Below, piece by piece: positions 1 through 5,655 of a DNA stretch of 5,655 bases. Position 1 is the first letter of the stretch, and each line of letters starts with the position of its first letter. The DNA comes from Deltaproteobacteria bacterium (GTDB lineage: Bacteria > Desulfobacterota > SM23-61). The translations under genes and the position numbers were made by a program. The notes under the pieces are model-generated. The model did no database searches and had not been told where the DNA came from. It saw only the letters and a program-made list of their open reading frames with translations. The stretch is taken from the NCBI GenBank assembly GCA_016234425.1, contig JACRCA010000259.1, positions 1 to 5,655 of the forward strand, given 5' to 3'.

Positions 1-253
1 CATTTTTGGCCTCGCCAGGATCTACTTTGTTGTCATAAAACACTCCTTCCACTTTTCTGCCCAGCAGCCCTCCGCCGGCATTTAGATCTTTAATGGCCAT
101 CTCCGCCCCCCGTTTCAATCCCTGCCCACCTGGATAGTCCCAAGCGGAATTCACTCCGATCTTAATGGTTTGCGCTTCTGCCCCGGCAACGAGCGCAAGA
201 ATAAACGCTACCACTAACCCCAGGACTCCCAATACAAAGTTCCCTCTTTTCAT
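1..253 (-). CDS. ABC transporter substrate-binding protein, Liv type (N-terminal part)
   Basis: This is the first 84 codons of a gene that continues past the left edge of the window. The ATG (251-253) is preceded by a strong Shine-Dalgarno AGGAGGG four bases upstream. Residues 1-27 form a Sec signal peptide: MKRGN, then a hydrophobic stretch, ending in a signal-peptidase I site after AEA (27). There is no lipobox Cys, so the mature protein should be soluble in the periplasm. The mature start TIKIGVNSAWDY and the following segment with GAEMAIKDLNAGGGLLGRKVE (residues 49-69) are typical of periplasmic-binding fold type I proteins (Peripla_BP_6, LivJ/LivK relatives). These bind amino acids, but many relatives bind carboxylates, aromatic acids or amides, so the ligand cannot be called. 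It lies on the same strand as the four enzyme genes, 208 bases downstream of the ligase, and could supply their substrate (inference). Family is well supported; ligand unknown. Confidence 0.85.
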   Translation of the reverse strand, partial: MKRGNFVLGVLGLVVAFILALVAGAEAQTIKIGVNSAWDYPGGQGLKRGAEMAIKDLNAGGGLLGRKVEGVFYDNKVDPGEAKN

Positions 254-257
254 AATT

Positions 258-264
258 CCCTCCT
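258..264 (-). promoter_or_regulatory. Ribosome binding site of the binding-protein gene
   Basis: AGGAGGG on the minus strand, four bases before the ATG at 251-253. It fixes the start of the signal peptide. I saw no convincing -35/-10 promoter pair in the gap above it. Confidence 0.75.
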
Positions 265-321
265 TTTGCTTTCTTGGGCTTTCCTTGTTGCCCTATGTGC
301 CAATTAGTAGGAATGAACTAG

Positions 322-419
322 TACAAATACATTAATTCATGATACCCCCCACCCCACCCTCCCCCTCAAGGGGGGAGGGCGAGGGTGGGGGTGATGTAAC
401 TTCAGTTAATACGTTTGTA
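322..419. repeat. Nested palindrome with GC-rich core hairpin (REP/MITE-like)
   Basis: A 98-base foldback fills most of the gap between the ligase stop and the binding-protein gene. The core arms, 344-365 and 371-392, are almost pure C and G with occasional A or T. They pair over about 18 of 22 positions with a five-base loop. An AT-rich outer pair flanks them: TACAAATACATTAA (322-335) against TTAATACGTTTGTA (406-419), matching at 11 of 14 positions as reverse complements. The core could act as a transcription attenuator or mRNA-stabilising hairpin between ligase and transporter gene. It has no proper T-run after it on the minus strand, so a simple intrinsic terminator is not well supported. 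The symmetric layout resembles dispersed REP or MITE-like elements; copy number elsewhere in the genome is unknown. Confidence 0.7.
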
Positions 420-461
420 TTAAATAAGGAGTAGTTCTAAAATTTGGGAAGAGATTCTTCA

Positions 462-1994
462 CTATAAGCTTAGATCCTTTTCTAACTCTGCTTTCAGCAC
501 TCGCCTGAGAATTTTCCCAGTTGGTGTCTTGGGCAAAGAATCTCTTAGGATTTTTACATATTTGGGTATTTTATACCGTGCCAGCCGCTTCTGGCAATGA
601 GCGATGACTTCTTCTTCCTGGATTTGAGCACCTGGTTTGGGCCGAATGGCAGCGGCAACAGTCTCTCCTTTCCGGGAGTCGGAAACTCCAAAGACCGCTA
701 CTTCCTGGACACCCGGAAAGGTATACAGGACAGCCTCCACCTCAGCAGGATAAATGTTGAACCCTCCCCGGATAATCACATCCTTCTTCCGATCCACAAT
801 ATAGATATACCCGTCTTTATCCACACGGGCTAGGTCACCAGTATGAAGCCATCCATTTCGCAAAATCTCAGCAGTGGCTTCAGGATTTCCCAGGTAACCC
901 TTCATGTTCAAGGGGCCCCGTTGGACCAGCTCACCAATCTCTCCGGGAGGCAGGGGGTTATCATTTTTATCAAAGATGGCGCATTCTAACCCGATTCCCT
1001 CGTAGGGAATGCCACAGGATCCAACTTTTCGAACCCCGGGGGGAGTGACGGTCGCGCATCCTCCTCCTTCGGTTAACCCCCAGCCTTCCACTAAGAAGCA
1101 ATGAAAAGCTTTTTCCACTCGATGGTAAAGTTCCTCGGGCACAGGCGCAGCTCCCACCATTATCAGCTTGAGGCAGCTCATATCATATTTGTCTGCCACA
1201 TCCACGATACTGCGGACCACGGTGGGGACGCCAAAGATATTGGAAATCCGATACCGCTCGATGAGCTGGGCTGCCTCTTCCACCTGAAACCATTCTTGCA
1301 AGACTACAAGGGATTTACGGAAAAGAGAAGCAAAAGTGATGGTATTTAAGCCGAAAATATGAGAAAGGGGAGAGGCGCATAGAACGACCATTTCCCCCAG
1401 ATGGCGGAACCGGTTTCCCAATCCCTGGACGACGGAAAGAAGGTTTTTATGGGTTAGCATGACTCCTTTGGGCTCTCCGGTCGTCCCCCCTGTGAATAAA
1501 ATCAGCATGACATCGTTTTCTTCCAAGTCTCCAGGGGGTGCACCTCCTTCTCCTTTTTTTAGGAAGTCATGATAAGAGAGGGTATGGCCTTCGGCCTTGT
1601 CAGATATCAGGATGACATTCTTTAGCTGCGGGAGTTGGGGCTTGATTTTCTCCACGAGTGACAAGTGGGCAGGAGAAACAAATATCAATTTGGATTGGGT
1701 TTTTTCGACTTGGGGCCGAATTTCATACTCGGTAAGGAGGGTATTGATTGGGGCGGCAATGGCCCCCGATTTGGCCACCCCGAGAAAGATCGATAGGAAC
1801 TCTTTGCAATTGCCCATGTAGAGGCTTACGAGGTCGCCTTTCCTTACCCCGAATTGGGATAGAGCTGAGGCGATGGTTTCTGCTTCAGTTATCATTTCCC
1901 CATAGGTCGTTGCCTTCCCATTGAAAAAAATAGCTTGCCTTTTTTCAATCTTCTCTCCCTCGACAAAATTCTTGAAGGCATTGAAATAATCCAT
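462..1994 (-). CDS. AMP-forming acyl-CoA synthetase (acid-CoA ligase)
   Basis: A complete 510-residue ligase of the ANL superfamily. It activates a carboxylic acid with ATP to an acyl-adenylate and then an acyl-CoA thioester, probably in the cytoplasm. All core motifs are present: the phosphate-binding loop TGGTTGEPKG (168-177), GWGLTEG (304-310), GWLHTGD (381-387), the hinge region starting DRKKDVIIRGGFNIYP (401-416), and the C-terminal PKTPTGKILRR (488-498) with the catalytic Lys at 494. Length is normal for the fatty-acid or 4-coumarate-CoA ligase-like group. No signal peptide or membrane segment is seen. The ATG (1992-1994) has GGAGG four bases upstream; the stop is TAG. It lies 113 bases downstream of the mutase large subunit, so it probably supplies or recycles the CoA ester handled by the mutase (inference). 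The acid substrate cannot be read from sequence. Candidates are a fatty acid, a propionate-like acid or an alkylsuccinate. Confidence 0.93.
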   Translation of the reverse strand: MDYFNAFKNFVEGEKIEKRQAIFFNGKATTYGEMITEAETIASALSQFGVRKGDLVSLYMGNCKEFLSIFLGVAKSGAIAAPINTLLTEYEIRPQVEKTQSKLIFVSPAHLSLVEKIKPQLPQLKNVILISDKAEGHTLSYHDFLKKGEGGAPPGDLEENDVMLILFTGGTTGEPKGVMLTHKNLLSVVQGLGNRFRHLGEMVVLCASPLSHIFGLNTITFASLFRKSLVVLQEWFQVEEAAQLIERYRISNIFGVPTVVRSIVDVADKYDMSCLKLIMVGAAPVPEELYHRVEKAFHCFLVEGWGLTEGGGCATVTPPGVRKVGSCGIPYEGIGLECAIFDKNDNPLPPGEIGELVQRGPLNMKGYLGNPEATAEILRNGWLHTGDLARVDKDGYIYIVDRKKDVIIRGGFNIYPAEVEAVLYTFPGVQEVAVFGVSDSRKGETVAAAIRPKPGAQIQEEEVIAHCQKRLARYKIPKYVKILRDSLPKTPTGKILRRVLKAELEKDLSL

Positions 1995-2004
1995 CTTTCC
2001 TCCA

Positions 2005-2048
2005 TCAATTCTCTGCCTCTTTTGAGAAATATCTTTGTCTCAATTCTC
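2005..2048. promoter_or_regulatory. Short repeats in ligase leader (possible operator)
   Basis: The gap before the ligase holds an inverted repeat, TTGAGA (2022-2027) and TCTCAA (2038-2043) with ten bases between. A direct repeat TCAATTCTC occurs at 2005-2013 and 2040-2048, 35 bases apart. The inverted repeat has the size of a dimeric regulator site, and the larger gap here (113 bases against 17 and 45 upstream) leaves room for an internal promoter. I could not find a good -35/-10 pair, so this is only a candidate. Confidence 0.2.
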
Positions 2049-2107
2049 GGCTAATATTCTTCGTTCCTATGACTCCTTTCTTGACGCTTGCTTATACCCC
2101 CCCCTTT

Positions 2108-3754
2108 TCATATTCCCGAGGGAGCTGTGTAGGTGCCATAAATCTCCTTCAGTACCCGAACCATCTCTCCCAATGTAGCGTATGCCTTTACCGCCTGAAT
2201 TAGCGAGGGCATGAGATTTTCTCCGTCCTGAGCAGCTTTTCTCAAGTCAGCCAGGGCCGAAGCGACTCCCTGGGCATCCCTCTCCCTTTTGACTTGGTCC
2301 AAGCGATCAATTTGCCTCTGGCGGGTCATCGGATCGGGTTCATGAAAAGTCATTTCTTCTTCACCCTTCTCCTCTTCCGCCACAAAGCGATTGACTCCCA
2401 CCAGAACACTCTCCCCCTTCTGGATCCGCATTTCTTCTTGCATGGCTTGCTGGGCTAACTGCCTCTGAATATCCCCTTTCTCGATCAGAGAGACGATCCC
2501 TCCATTTTTCTCCACCCAATCCATGGTCTCAACGATTTTGCGATCGATTTCGTTTGTCAGGGACTCAATGAAATAGGAGCCCCCCAGAGGATCAATAGTA
2601 TCCGTTAGGCCTACTTCATGAATCAAGATGTTTTGAATATTCAGGGAAATCCGCGCGGTCTCCTCGGTGGGAATGGCAAAGGGTTCATCATACGCTGCTA
2701 GGAGAACAGACTGCGCCCCTCCCAAAGCCGAAGCCAAGGCGACGATCGTTGCCCGGGCAATATTATTCAAAGGCTGGCGTTTGGTCATCCAGAGTCCTCC
2801 GCCGCCTGCGGCGAACTTCAAGATCCAGGAACGAGGGTCCTTCGCCTGCAGCCGATTTTTCATAATATGGCTCCACCGCTTCCGGGCCGCCCGGTAGGTA
2901 CAGATATCCTCAAACATATTCTGCCGGCTGCAGAAGAGGAAAGAAATATTTTGGGCGAATTGATCAATCCTATATCCCCGTCGCATGACTTCATCGATAT
3001 AAGCAAGAGCATCGGAAAAGGTGTAAGCGACTTGTTGAACAGAGGTGGCCCCATTTTCGTGCATATGGGAACCAGCTACGCTGATAGAATTCAAACGGGG
3101 AATATGATGGATACAATATTCGATGATATCTCCGGCGATCTTTATGGATGGCTTGGGAGGAAAGATATATTGGCCCCGGGCAATGTACTCCTTTAAAATA
3201 TCATTCTGAACGGTGCCCCTTAATCTTTCCGAAGGCACACCCTGTTTCTCCCCCACGGCTACATACATGGCTAAAAGGATAGCCGCGGTGGCATTGATGG
3301 TGAAAGAAGTGCTGATTTTTCCCAGGTCGATGCCTTCAAATATTTCCTCCATGTCTTTTAGCGTATCTATGGCCACCCCCACCCTTCCCACATCCGCCGC
3401 AGCTAAGGGATCATCTGAATTTAGACCAATCTGGGTAGGGAGGTCTAATGCCAGACTCAAACCCGTCTGGCCGTGTTCTAAAAGAAACCTGAATCGCTGA
3501 TTTGTCTCCGCCGGATTTCCGAACCCAGCATATAACCTTCGCGTCCAGGGCTTTTTCCAATACATGTCCGGGTAGATCCCCCGGACGAAAGGAAACTGGC
3601 CGGGCTCACCGATATCTTTTTCATAGGAGAGGTGAGCAAGGTCTTTGGGGGTGTATAATTTTTTAATACGAATTCCCGAATCGAGAATAGCTTCTTCGGT
3701 ATGGGCATAATCATCTTCAGGGGCCATCCCCACCCCTTTCTCCGGGCTATTCAT
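2108..3754 (-). CDS. Acyl-CoA mutase large subunit, methylmalonyl-CoA mutase family (divergent)
   Basis: A complete 548-residue large subunit of the adenosylcobalamin-dependent methylmalonyl-CoA mutase family, the usual length for the split form lacking a B12 domain. Family hallmarks: RGIYPDMY (58-65), YAGFGNPAETN (75-85), TGLSLALDLPTQIG (97-110), TINATAA (152-158), QNDILKEYIARG (183-194), QPLNNI (327-332) and DPLGGSYF (388-395). Tyr75 and Arg193 correspond to Tyr89 and Arg207 of the Propionibacterium enzyme, which hold the substrate carboxylate; His230 corresponds to catalytic His244. So a carboxylated acyl-CoA, such as methylmalonyl-CoA/succinyl-CoA or a substituted relative, is likely. Several near-invariant positions differ: AGSHMHENG (227-235) instead of SGYH-REAG, Asn269 for Arg283, AAGGGG (315-320) for the HTQTAG/HSQTSG segment, and VLLAAYDEP for LHTNSYDEA. 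Substrate may therefore differ. The ATG (3752-3754) follows AGGAGGT; the partner B12 subunit ends 17 bases upstream. No meaB/argK-type chaperone gene is visible. Confidence 0.9.
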   Translation of the reverse strand: MNSPEKGVGMAPEDDYAHTEEAILDSGIRIKKLYTPKDLAHLSYEKDIGEPGQFPFVRGIYPDMYWKKPWTRRLYAGFGNPAETNQRFRFLLEHGQTGLSLALDLPTQIGLNSDDPLAAADVGRVGVAIDTLKDMEEIFEGIDLGKISTSFTINATAAILLAMYVAVGEKQGVPSERLRGTVQNDILKEYIARGQYIFPPKPSIKIAGDIIEYCIHHIPRLNSISVAGSHMHENGATSVQQVAYTFSDALAYIDEVMRRGYRIDQFAQNISFLFCSRQNMFEDICTYRAARKRWSHIMKNRLQAKDPRSWILKFAAGGGGLWMTKRQPLNNIARATIVALASALGGAQSVLLAAYDEPFAIPTEETARISLNIQNILIHEVGLTDTIDPLGGSYFIESLTNEIDRKIVETMDWVEKNGGIVSLIEKGDIQRQLAQQAMQEEMRIQKGESVLVGVNRFVAEEEKGEEEMTFHEPDPMTRQRQIDRLDQVKRERDAQGVASALADLRKAAQDGENLMPSLIQAVKAYATLGEMVRVLKEIYGTYTAPSGI

Positions 3755-3762
3755 CGTTAATT

Positions 3763-3769
3763 ACCTCCT
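3763..3769 (-). promoter_or_regulatory. Ribosome binding site of the mutase large subunit
   Basis: AGGAGGT on the minus strand, eight bases before the ATG at 3752-3754 and inside the 17-base gap after the small-subunit stop. It supports this start and close co-expression of both mutase subunits. Confidence 0.75.
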
Positions 3770-3771
3770 TT

Positions 3772-4191
3772 TTATGTAGAAATTTCCTTGGCTCGCGGAA
3801 CATTCTCCCGGATGAAGCTTATGATATCCTCAAAAGTAGAATGAACCGAAAATATCCCATGCACGCCTAATTTCTTTAGAGGCTCAAAATCCTTTTTGGG
3901 AATGATGCCCCCCATCAAGAAGAGGACATCCCCCACTCCATTTTTTTTCAAGGCTTCGGAAACCATCCGTGCCGTCTCCATATGAGCTCCGGCCAGGCTG
4001 CTGATTCCAACGACGTCAGCGTTTTCTTGGAGGACGGCTTGAGCGACCATCTCTGGGGTATTGCGCAGCCCTGTGTAAATGACCTCCATCCCAGCATTCC
4101 GAAGCGCCATAGCTAACAATTTCGCTCCGCGGTCATGGGCGTCCAAACCCACTTTGGCGATTAGGGCTCTTATTCTGGATCTCCTTTCCAT
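3772..4191 (-). CDS. Cobalamin-binding small subunit of acyl-CoA mutase
   Basis: A 139-residue stand-alone B12-binding domain, the partner of the large subunit encoded directly downstream. It has the cobalamin signature DAHDRG (residues 17-22; His19 is the expected lower ligand of cobalt), then GISSLAG (62-68) and MGGIIP (93-98), the SxL and GG elements of the Rossmann-like base-off/His-on fold. The last usual element, a PGT turn in IFGPGT near the nucleotide tail, is replaced by FSVHST (114-119). The frame stays open nine codons further to a TTG at 4216-4218, but I prefer the ATG at 4189-4191: it has GGGAG six bases upstream and gives the family's usual N-terminus (RIRALIAKVGLDAHDRG). The gene lies 45 bases after the carboxyltransferase stop and 17 before the large subunit. 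Family assignment is firm; whether the pair acts on methylmalonyl-CoA is open. Confidence 0.9.
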   Translation of the reverse strand: MERRSRIRALIAKVGLDAHDRGAKLLAMALRNAGMEVIYTGLRNTPEMVAQAVLQENADVVGISSLAGAHMETARMVSEALKKNGVGDVLFLMGGIIPKKDFEPLKKLGVHGIFSVHSTFEDIISFIRENVPRAKEIST

Positions 4192-4197
4192 CGAATA

Positions 4198-4202
4198 CTC
4201 CC
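4198..4202 (-). promoter_or_regulatory. Ribosome binding site deciding the small-subunit start
   Basis: GGGAG (within AAAGGGAG) six bases before the ATG at 4189-4191. The alternative TTG start at 4216-4218 has only a weak GGGAA ahead of it, and starting there would place this site inside the coding region. Confidence 0.5.
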
Positions 4203-4236
4203 TTTCATTTATTCTCAATATTTCCCAAGCATTTGC

Positions 4237-5655
4237 CTAAAGGGGAATGTTTCCATGCTTTTTGGGTGGTCGAGTCTCGATTTTATTGGCCAGCATTTCC
4301 AGAGCATGAATCAATCTTGCCCTTGTCTCGCTTGGCTCGAGGACATCATCCAGAATCCATCGCTGGGCCAGGCGCAAGGGATTGTAATATTGTTCACGAT
4401 ATTCCTCTATCATCTTATTGCGCAAAGCTTGCGGGTCTTGCGCCTGCTCGATCTGCTTCCGAAACAGGCTGCTAACAGCTATCTCCGCACCCATGATGGC
4501 AATTTCGGCGGTAGGCCAGGCATAGAGTTGATCTGGCCCCATGGATTTGATCCCGCACATAGCGGAAATTCCGCCTCCATAGCTCTTGCGAATAACCACC
4601 GTGATCTTTGGTACCGTGGCTTCTCCATAAGCAAAGAGCATTTTCGCCCCATGGCGGATAATGCCACTATGTTCTTGCTGCACACCAGGGAGATAGGCTG
4701 GAGTATCGACCAAGGTGATGAGTGGGATATTAAAAGAATCACAGAATCGGATGAATCGGGCGGATTTGTCAGCAGCATTTATATCGATCGAACCTCCAAG
4801 CACGCTGGGCTGATTCGCGATTACCCCGACAGATTTACCTCCCAATCTTCCTAAGCCTACGATGATATTCCGGGCAAATCCAGCTTTCACCTCTAAAAAA
4901 GAGTCAGGATCCACTATCTTTCCTATGATCTGCTTCATGTCGTAGACTTTCTTGGCATCGGTAGGAACCAGGGAATTTAAAGACTCATCCCGTTCTGGGT
5001 AATTTTCTGGCCTTTTTAACACGGGAGGAGTTTCTCGGCTATTGGCGGGGAGGTAGGATAAAATTTGCCGGATAAGCCGGAGGCAATCAGAATCATTCTT
5101 GACTAAGGAATCGACTACGCCCGTCTTTTGAAAATGGACTTTGGGACCGCCCAGTTCCTCCTTGGATATTTGCTCTCCCATGACTGCTTTAATGACCGGG
5201 GGTCCGGTAATGAACATGGTGCTCGTGTTTTCCACCATAATGATGAAATCCGTCATGGCGGGAGCATACACTGCCCCTCCCACACAAGTTCCCATGATGG
5301 CCGAGATCTGGGGAACCGATCCAGAGGCCCGGGCAGTTCGGGCGAAAATGCTTCCATAGTTATAGGCCCCGATCCCCTCTTGCATTCTGGCTCCCACAGA
5401 ATCCAGTAACCCGATGATGGGAGCGCCAGTACTGACTGCCAGGTCCATGATCTGACAAATTTTTTGGGCATGGACTACCCCCACGGACCCACCTGCCACT
5501 GTAGAGTCTTGGGAAAAAATAAAGACCTGCCGGCCATCTATCTTCCCCTGTCCCGTAATGACTCCATCCCCGGGAATCTTTACCTTATCCATTCCAAAGT
5601 CCCGACACTGGTGCTCAGCAAGGGGAAAGAGTTCTTGAAAAGTACCAGGGTCTAC
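4237..5655 (-). CDS. Acyl-CoA carboxylase/decarboxylase carboxyltransferase subunit (5' truncated)
   Basis: A carboxyltransferase of the propionyl-CoA carboxylase beta / methylmalonyl-CoA decarboxylase alpha family. The frame is open to the window edge: the 21 codons before the ATG at 5590-5592 already read family sequence (VDPGTFQELFPLAEH, then CRDFGM). The true start is therefore outside; 472 residues are visible and roughly 40 are missing. Counting from the first visible Val, the two crotonase-like halves show DSVGARMQEG (85-94), the first oxyanion-hole loop GTCVGGAVYAPA (122-133), VDTPAYLPG (316-324), IIRHGAK (332-338), the second loop YGGGISAMCG (359-368), YAWPTAEIAIMG (378-389) and the typical C-terminus KKHGNIPL. 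It transfers CO2 between biotin and an acyl-CoA. Ser364 replaces the Asp that favours propionyl-CoA, and the AMCG resembles methylcrotonyl-CoA carboxylases. No biotin carboxylase, biotin carrier or membrane pump subunit is in view, so direction (carboxylation or decarboxylation) is undetermined. Confidence 0.9.
   Translation of the reverse strand, partial: VDPGTFQELFPLAEHQCRDFGMDKVKIPGDGVITGQGKIDGRQVFIFSQDSTVAGGSVGVVHAQKICQIMDLAVSTGAPIIGLLDSVGARMQEGIGAYNYGSIFARTARASGSVPQISAIMGTCVGGAVYAPAMTDFIIMVENTSTMFITGPPVIKAVMGEQISKEELGGPKVHFQKTGVVDSLVKNDSDCLRLIRQILSYLPANSRETPPVLKRPENYPERDESLNSLVPTDAKKVYDMKQIIGKIVDPDSFLEVKAGFARNIIVGLGRLGGKSVGVIANQPSVLGGSIDINAADKSARFIRFCDSFNIPLITLVDTPAYLPGVQQEHSGIIRHGAKMLFAYGEATVPKITVVIRKSYGGGISAMCGIKSMGPDQLYAWPTAEIAIMGAEIAVSSLFRKQIEQAQDPQALRNKMIEEYREQYYNPLRLAQRWILDDVLEPSETRARLIHALEMLANKIETRPPKKHGNIPL

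Noticed and set aside
448..460. Small hairpin GAAGA-GAT-TCTTC just after the ligase stop, as a terminator
   Set aside because: The stem is only five weak pairs with a three-base loop, and only TTTT follows after a short spacer on the minus strand; too weak to call.
2081..2096. TTGACG followed by TATACC as a plus-strand promoter
   Set aside because: The boxes are only about six bases apart and would drive transcription antisense into the mutase gene; spacing does not fit a sigma-70 promoter.
2097..2104. Run of eight C (G on the coding strand) as a possible phase-variation tract
   Set aside because: It lies just after the stop codon of the mutase large subunit, outside any reading frame, so slippage would not alter a protein.
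2797..2813. Possible frameshift or low-complexity error at the AAGGGG segment of the mutase
   Set aside because: The frame stays open and family motifs resume directly on both sides (KDPRSW before, QPLNNI after), so it is a genuine substitution of residues in this sequence.
2867..3500. Open frames of 95-109 codons on the plus strand across the mutase large subunit
   Set aside because: They are antisense shadows of a conserved coding region without motifs of their own.
4255..4854. 199-codon open frame on the plus strand, opposite the carboxyltransferase
   Set aside because: It lies wholly antisense to a strongly conserved gene, shows no recognisable domain, and has the look of a frame left open by the codon bias of the real gene.

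Overview
The window holds one gene series, all on the minus strand, so it reads from right to left. In order of transcription it contains: the carboxyltransferase (beta-type) subunit of an acyl-CoA carboxylase or decarboxylase (5' end cut by the window edge); a stand-alone B12-binding small subunit of a methylmalonyl-CoA-mutase-type enzyme; the matching large (TIM-barrel) subunit; an AMP-forming acyl-CoA ligase; and, after a 208-base gap, the first 84 codons of an exported substrate-binding protein of the branched-chain amino acid (LivJ/LivK) ABC transporter type. The gaps between the four enzyme genes are 45, 17 and 113 bases, with Shine-Dalgarno sequences before the three downstream enzyme starts. 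This suggests one operon.

The organism looks like a Gram-negative bacterium, because it has a periplasmic binding protein with a Sec signal and no lipobox. Split B12 mutase subunits, several CoA-ester enzymes and Liv-type transport are common in Desulfobacterota (former Deltaproteobacteria) and similar anaerobes. The taxonomic guess is an inference; nothing in the window proves it.

The obvious reading is the methylmalonyl-CoA route linking propionyl-CoA and succinyl-CoA. However, the proteins differ from textbook versions at positions that normally hardly vary. The mutase keeps the Tyr and Arg that hold the substrate carboxylate in methylmalonyl-CoA mutase, but it has lost several other conserved pocket residues. 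The small subunit lacks the usual PGT turn. The carboxyltransferase has Ser where propionyl-specific enzymes have the selectivity Asp. Together with a CoA ligase in the same operon, this fits a dedicated route: activate a dicarboxylic acid, rearrange its carbon skeleton to a substituted malonyl-CoA, then remove (or add) CO2. That is the logic of the steps after fumarate addition in anaerobic alkane degradation. The substrate itself cannot be read from the window.

The 208-base gap before the binding-protein gene contains a strong nested palindrome with G-rich arms on both strands. The 113-base gap before the ligase has short repeats of uncertain meaning. I see no RNA genes, CRISPR arrays, insertion sequences or phage genes. 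No gene-free stretch exceeds 300 bases.
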